From positions 1 through 9,552 of the forward strand of contig JAGLFI010000030.1 of NCBI GenBank assembly GCA_023144585.1: a stretch of DNA of 9,552 nt, read 5' to 3'. Within the stretch, counting starts at the first letter, position 1; every line of letters begins with the position of its first letter. Under the pieces are notes generated by a model, which saw only the letters and a program-made list of their open reading frames with translations, made no database searches and was not told the origin of the DNA. The stretch comes from Desulfobacula sp. GTDB lineage: Bacteria > Desulfobacterota > Desulfobacteria > Desulfobacterales > Desulfobacteraceae. Positions 6,744 through 9,552 of this stretch are shown piece by piece. The position numbers were made by a program, and so were the translations under genes.

Positions 6744-7989
6744 ATGTCCGATTCAAATCTTGCTCCAACCGACTACAATTTTTAGGTAAAAGATTGTTTT
6801 TTAGGCGCCCAGATGCTCTTTGTCGCATTTGGCGCTTTGGTTTTAGTACCGCTTTTGACCGGCCTTGACCCGAATGTTGCACTTTTCACAGTAGGCCTTG
6901 GAACCCTGGTGTTCCAAATCATTACCAGGGGTAAAGTCCCTATTTTTTTAGCGTCCTCATTTGCTTTTATTGCCCCCATTATCTATGGTGTAAAAACTTG
7001 GGGAATCCCCGGAACCATGTGCGGCCTTGCTGCCGCAGGTGTTTTGTACATGCTGCTGAGTCTCCTGGTACGAATACAGGGTAACGATATCATTAAAAGG
7101 GTGCTTCCACCGGTTGTAACAGGCCCTGTCATTATGGTGATCGGGCTGATTCTTGCCCCTGTTGCCGTATACATGGCCATGGGAAAAACCGGTGATGGTG
7201 CTATTGTGCTCTATCCCCAGGCAAAAGCCATGACTATCAGCCTCCTTGCCCTTACCACAACCATTCTTGTCTCCATTCTCGGGAAAGGCGTTTTCAAACT
7301 GATCCCAATTATCTGTGGTATTATCGTGGGATATATTATTGTCCTGATTTTCGGGTTTGTTGACTTTTCCGGTATCGCTAAAGCATCCTGGTTTGCTGTC
7401 CCCAATTTTGTCATGCCGGAATGGAATCTTCAGGCCATATTTTTTATTGTCCCCATTGCTATTGCACCTGCCATCGAACACTTTGGCGATATTGTTGCCA
7501 TCGGCGGTGTCAGCGGAAAAGATTACTTCAAAGACCCGGGTATCCAGAATACCATGCTGGGCGACGGAGTGGCAACATCCCTTGCAGCATTTCTGGGTGG
7601 ACCGCCCAATACCACCTATTCGGAAGTCACCGGTGCGGTTGCCCTGACAAAGGTATTCAACCCCGCCATCATGACCTGGGCAGCCATTGCAGCCATTCTT
7701 CTGGCCTTTGTCGGTAAATTGGGAGCAATCGACAATCCCGATCCCGGTAATGGGCGGAATTATGCTGCTTCTGTTCGGTGCCATCATGGTTATCGGCTTG
7801 AATACCCTGGTAAAATCCGGTGAAGATCTTCTGGAAGCAAGGAATCTGTCTATTGTTGCACTGATCTTGATCTTCGATATTGGAGGGATGAGCTTTTCAG
7901 CCGGTCAGTTCCAGATTCAAGGTATCGGCCTTGCCGGTATCCTGGGCGTTGTTTTAAATCTTGTTCTTCCCCACGGGAAAAAAGAATAA
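6744..7989 (+). pseudogene. uraA: Uracil permease, NCS2/UraA family, with in-frame stop and frameshift
   Basis: In its intact form this is a 14-helix inner-membrane uracil:proton symporter. Translation from ATG 6744 gives MSDSNLAPTDYNF and then TAG at 6783-6785. Immediately after the stop, the same frame continues as typical NCS2 sequence (VKDCFLGAQMLFVAFGALVL). The conserved core is present: APAIEHFG and NTTYSE carry two glutamates, at about 245 and 294, corresponding to the transport and substrate residues E241 and E290 of E. coli UraA. After GKLGA (gca 7725-7727) the frame shifts. The family motif continues in the +1 frame as STIPIPVMGG and runs to TAA 7987-7989. The unshifted frame drifts into unrelated residues until 7823. 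Inserting five bases at 7727/7728 would restore the family sequence GALISTIPIPVMGG or similar; two would restore frame one residue shorter. The ATG at 6813 lacks a ribosome site and removes part of helix 1. With two lesions, true loss is more likely than sequencing error. Confidence 0.88.
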
Positions 7990-8008
7990 TTCAATAAACA
8001 GCTCTTAC

Positions 8009-8060
8009 ATACCCCTGGAAAAGATATATCACGGTATAATTTTCCAGGGGTATTTTTATC
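8009..8060 (+). terminator. Strong intrinsic terminator after the upp-uraA unit
   Basis: A 14-bp perfect stem, ATACCCCTGGAAAA (8009-8022) with TTTTCCAGGGGTAT (8040-8053), has a 17-nt loop and is followed by a T-rich run (TTTTATC, 8054-8060). It begins 19 nt after the permease stop. It also lies just beyond the end of the convergent YqaA-type gene, where it could stop readthrough, although the minus-strand exit has no T-run. Confidence 0.85.
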
Positions 8061-8075
8061 TTAACCAAAGGTGTT

Positions 8076-8513
8076 TTAAATTGTTAAGACCGCCCAGGAG
8101 ACAAAAATATATCTTAAAAATTTTCCAATGCTTACAAGAAAAAGGAATACAATAAAATTAATTTTCAATATCCCGGCCACAACCGTCAATGGGTCACCAA
8201 TGACGGGAACCCATGCAAACAAAAGGCTGAAGATCCCGTATTTTTCAAAACGGCTTTCAGCCTTTCCAATTTTCAAATTTGATATTCTAAAAAATTTATT
8301 AAGAAGTATCCGGCTGCTCAAAATGCCTAAACCATAGTTTATGACAGACCCCAGCACATTACCGGTTGTTGCAACAAAAACCGTCACATATGGGCTGAAA
8401 TCATGGGTTAGCAGATACCCCAAGACCACTTCCGAACTGAAAGGCAGAATGGTTGCTGCAAGAAATGAGGCCAGAAACAGTCCCCAATAGCTGTATTCAG
8501 CTAATATCTCCAT
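8076..8513 (-). CDS. YqaA/DedA-type (SNARE-associated family) inner-membrane protein
   Basis: A small 145-aa integral membrane protein of the group typified by E. coli YqaA, related to the DedA superfamily, which is linked to lipid or membrane homeostasis. Its exact function is not established. Hydrophobic segments lie at about 10-35, 42-65, 92-116 and 120-143. Family-like motifs are PFSSEVVLGYLL (24-35, acidic Glu28 in the re-entrant region), VPVIGDPLTVVAGIL (102-116) and GKFLRY (130-135). Length matches YqaA, so it appears complete. It starts 5 nt after the stop of the upstream dehydrogenase gene and lacks its own clear Shine-Dalgarno, so translation is probably coupled to that gene. The pairing with a hydroxyacid dehydrogenase suggests shared transcription rather than shared function. 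Confidence 0.85.
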   Translation of the reverse strand: MEILAEYSYWGLFLASFLAATILPFSSEVVLGYLLTHDFSPYVTVFVATTGNVLGSVINYGLGILSSRILLNKFFRISNLKIGKAESRFEKYGIFSLLFAWVPVIGDPLTVVAGILKINFIVFLFLVSIGKFLRYIFVSWAVLTI

Positions 8514-8518
8514 GTAAG

Positions 8519-9397
8519 CTATTTAAACAATTTAAAGAGTGCCTGGGTTCCATCGTTTTCAAGTCCCTTTTCCACCATTTTTTTATACAGGGACAAGGCA
8601 AGATCAAGCCCGGGAGTTTCAAGTCCTAAACGGTTTGAGGATGTGGCGGCAATCTTCATATCCTTTATAAAATGCTTGATATAAAACCCTGGCGCAAAGT
8701 TTTCTTCGATCATCCGGGGACCCAAATTATTCAATGACCATGAACCTGCTGCGCCCTGCCCGATGCTCTTGAGTACGATCTTTGGATCAAGGCCCGACTT
8801 TTTAGCATAAGCTATGGCCTCACAAACCGCCACCATTCCTGCTGCAATAGCAATCTGGTTGGCCATTTTGGTATGCTGCCCTGCACTTGGTTTCCCCTGC
8901 AGTACAATATTTTTACCCATTGTCTTAAAAAGCGGAATAACGCGATTAAATATCTTTTCATTCCCACCGACCATAATGGACAGACTTGCATTTTGAGCGC
9001 CCAGATCCCCACCTGACACCGGTGCATCAAGTGATTCAATGCCTTTTCCTTTCGCTTTTTCATAAATTTTAACAGCAAGCTCCGGGCTGGATGTGGTCAT
9101 ATCAATCACAATAGCCCCTTTCTTAGCATGGTTTAAAATACCATTCTCATCCAGATATACCTCTTCAACGTCAGCCGGGAACCCGACAATGGTGATAATG
9201 ACATTACATTTTGTGCTCAGTTCAGATATAGTCTTCTCCCAAACAGCACCTTTTGAAATAATATTTTCAGCCTTATTCTTTGTACGGGTATAAACGTGAA
9301 GCGTGTATCCTGCATTTAAAATATGCCCGGCCATGCTCTGGCCCATGACTCCCAATCCAACAAAGCCGACAATAGTTTTCCCTGGCTCCATACTCAT
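8519..9397 (-). CDS. NAD(P)-dependent beta-hydroxyacid dehydrogenase (3-hydroxyisobutyrate dehydrogenase / tartronate semialdehyde reductase family)
   Basis: A cytoplasmic 292-aa oxidoreductase that interconverts a beta-hydroxyacid and its semialdehyde. The N-terminal Rossmann fold has GFVGLGVMG (11-19), with an Arg/Thr-rich segment after strand 2 (YTRTK, 36-40) that could favour NADPH. The substrate-binding signature DAPVSGGDLGAQ is at 124-135. The catalytic lysine is Lys177 in GQHTKMANQ (173-181), and the C-terminal KDMKIA (246-251) is family-typical. The exact substrate (3-hydroxyisobutyrate, glycerate/tartronate semialdehyde, or gamma-hydroxybutyrate/glyoxylate) cannot be read from motifs alone. 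ATG 9397 is chosen because GGAG lies about 9 nt upstream; a second ATG two codons in is less well spaced. It is the first gene of a two-gene unit with the YqaA-type membrane protein. Length is normal and no lesion is seen. Confidence 0.92.
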   Translation of the reverse strand: MSMEPGKTIVGFVGLGVMGQSMAGHILNAGYTLHVYTRTKNKAENIISKGAVWEKTISELSTKCNVIITIVGFPADVEEVYLDENGILNHAKKGAIVIDMTTSSPELAVKIYEKAKGKGIESLDAPVSGGDLGAQNASLSIMVGGNEKIFNRVIPLFKTMGKNIVLQGKPSAGQHTKMANQIAIAAGMVAVCEAIAYAKKSGLDPKIVLKSIGQGAAGSWSLNNLGPRMIEENFAPGFYIKHFIKDMKIAATSSNRLGLETPGLDLALSLYKKMVEKGLENDGTQALFKLFK

Positions 9398-9535
9398 GAA
9401 TCAAATCTCCTAAAAATAACACTTGCTTCATTAATGGCAATTTTTTCAGGGATAATCAACAGTGGTCATAGAAAATCTGATAAAAATATGGTAACGACAG
9501 ACAATACAAAAATTATAAAAAATTGAAAGACTAAT
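9398..9535. other. AT-rich upstream region of the dehydrogenase gene
   Basis: 138 bp without a credible gene. On the minus strand a perfect TATAAT lies at 9512-9517, but no good -35 sits upstream at normal spacing. A weaker alternative nearer the gene is TTGTCT with TATCAG. Either could drive the dehydrogenase unit; neither is convincing. Confidence 0.35.
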
Positions 9536-9552
9536 GAGCCTCTTGCAGAAAC
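9536..9552 (-). repeat. Right copy of 17-bp terminal inverted repeat
   Basis: GAGCCTCTTGCAGAAAC is the exact reverse complement of 141-157. It occupies the last 17 bases, so its full extent is unknown and may continue past the window. This copy is intergenic. A window ending precisely at a repeat is what a draft contig broken at a multi-copy sequence would look like. Confidence 0.7.

Noticed and set aside
6783..6785. TAG in the permease read as pyrrolysine
   Set aside because: Some anaerobes decode TAG as pyrrolysine, but known cases are methylamine methyltransferases and related enzymes. The same gene also carries a frameshift, and no pyl gene is in the window. A nonsense mutation is simpler.
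6813..6815. ATG 6813 as the real start of the permease
   Set aside because: There is no ribosome site, it removes conserved sequence immediately upstream that still reads in frame, and it does not cure the later frameshift.
6957..7787. Long open frame (276 codons) on the minus strand inside the uracil permease
   Set aside because: It is rich in Gly, Asn, Asp and His with no recognisable domain, as expected when the complement of a hydrophobic membrane-protein gene is read. The plus strand holds clear NCS2 motifs over the same bases.
141..9552. Whole window as a composite transposon bounded by the 17-bp repeats
   Set aside because: There is no transposase, and the interior includes core genes (priA, upp) in ordinary context. 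One repeat lies inside a gene's 5' end. A dispersed repeat explains the data better.
1..9552. tRNA, rRNA, riboswitch or CRISPR elements
   Set aside because: Visual inspection of both strands found no cloverleaf-like, ribosomal or regularly spaced repeat sequence. The intergenic regions are short and mostly AT-rich.

Overview
The window looks like chromosomal DNA from a moderately low-GC Gram-negative bacterium. The genes for PriA, uracil phosphoribosyltransferase, a GAF/sigma-54 activator and a small zinc-ribbon/PilZ-like protein resemble those of sulfate-reducing Desulfobacterota (Desulfobacter/Desulfobacula-like). That placement rests on protein resemblance from memory, not on a search. Most of the content is housekeeping or ordinary metabolism. 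I see no rRNA, tRNA, CRISPR array, transposase or phage gene.

Layout, left to right. Bases 1-73 hold the C-terminal tail of an unidentified plus-strand protein. Next (125-1168, +) is a proline-racemase-superfamily enzyme. Its active site (Cys103, Thr267) marks it as a trans-3-hydroxy-L-proline dehydratase rather than a racemase, and its 5' end runs through a 17-bp repeat. It converges, nine bases apart, on a GAF/AAA+/Fis sigma-54 activator (1178-2713, -). A 236-bp AT-rich spacer separates that regulator from a divergent small protein with a zinc ribbon and a degenerate PilZ-like domain (2950-3432, +). A GC-rich hairpin divides it from the convergent priA (3497-5935, -). A second divergent spacer (5936-6083) carries a 17-bp dyad and leads into a pyrimidine-salvage pair: upp (6084-6710, +) and a uracil permease gene (6744-7989, +).

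The permease gene is broken twice, by an in-frame TAG at codon 14 and a frameshift near 7727. The cell therefore appears to keep the phosphoribosyltransferase while having lost, or while losing, the adjacent transporter. A strong intrinsic terminator closes this unit. Facing it on the minus strand is a two-gene unit: a beta-hydroxyacid dehydrogenase (8519-9397) followed five bases later by a YqaA/DedA-type membrane protein (8076-8513).

The window ends exactly on an inverted copy (9536-9552) of the 17-bp repeat at 141-157. This suggests a dispersed repeat, and possibly an assembly break at it. I found no convincing new multi-gene system. The observations most worth following are the end repeats, the doubly broken permease, the Thr-type hydroxyproline dehydratase with its abnormal 5' end, and the PilZ-like protein lacking the usual c-di-GMP residues.
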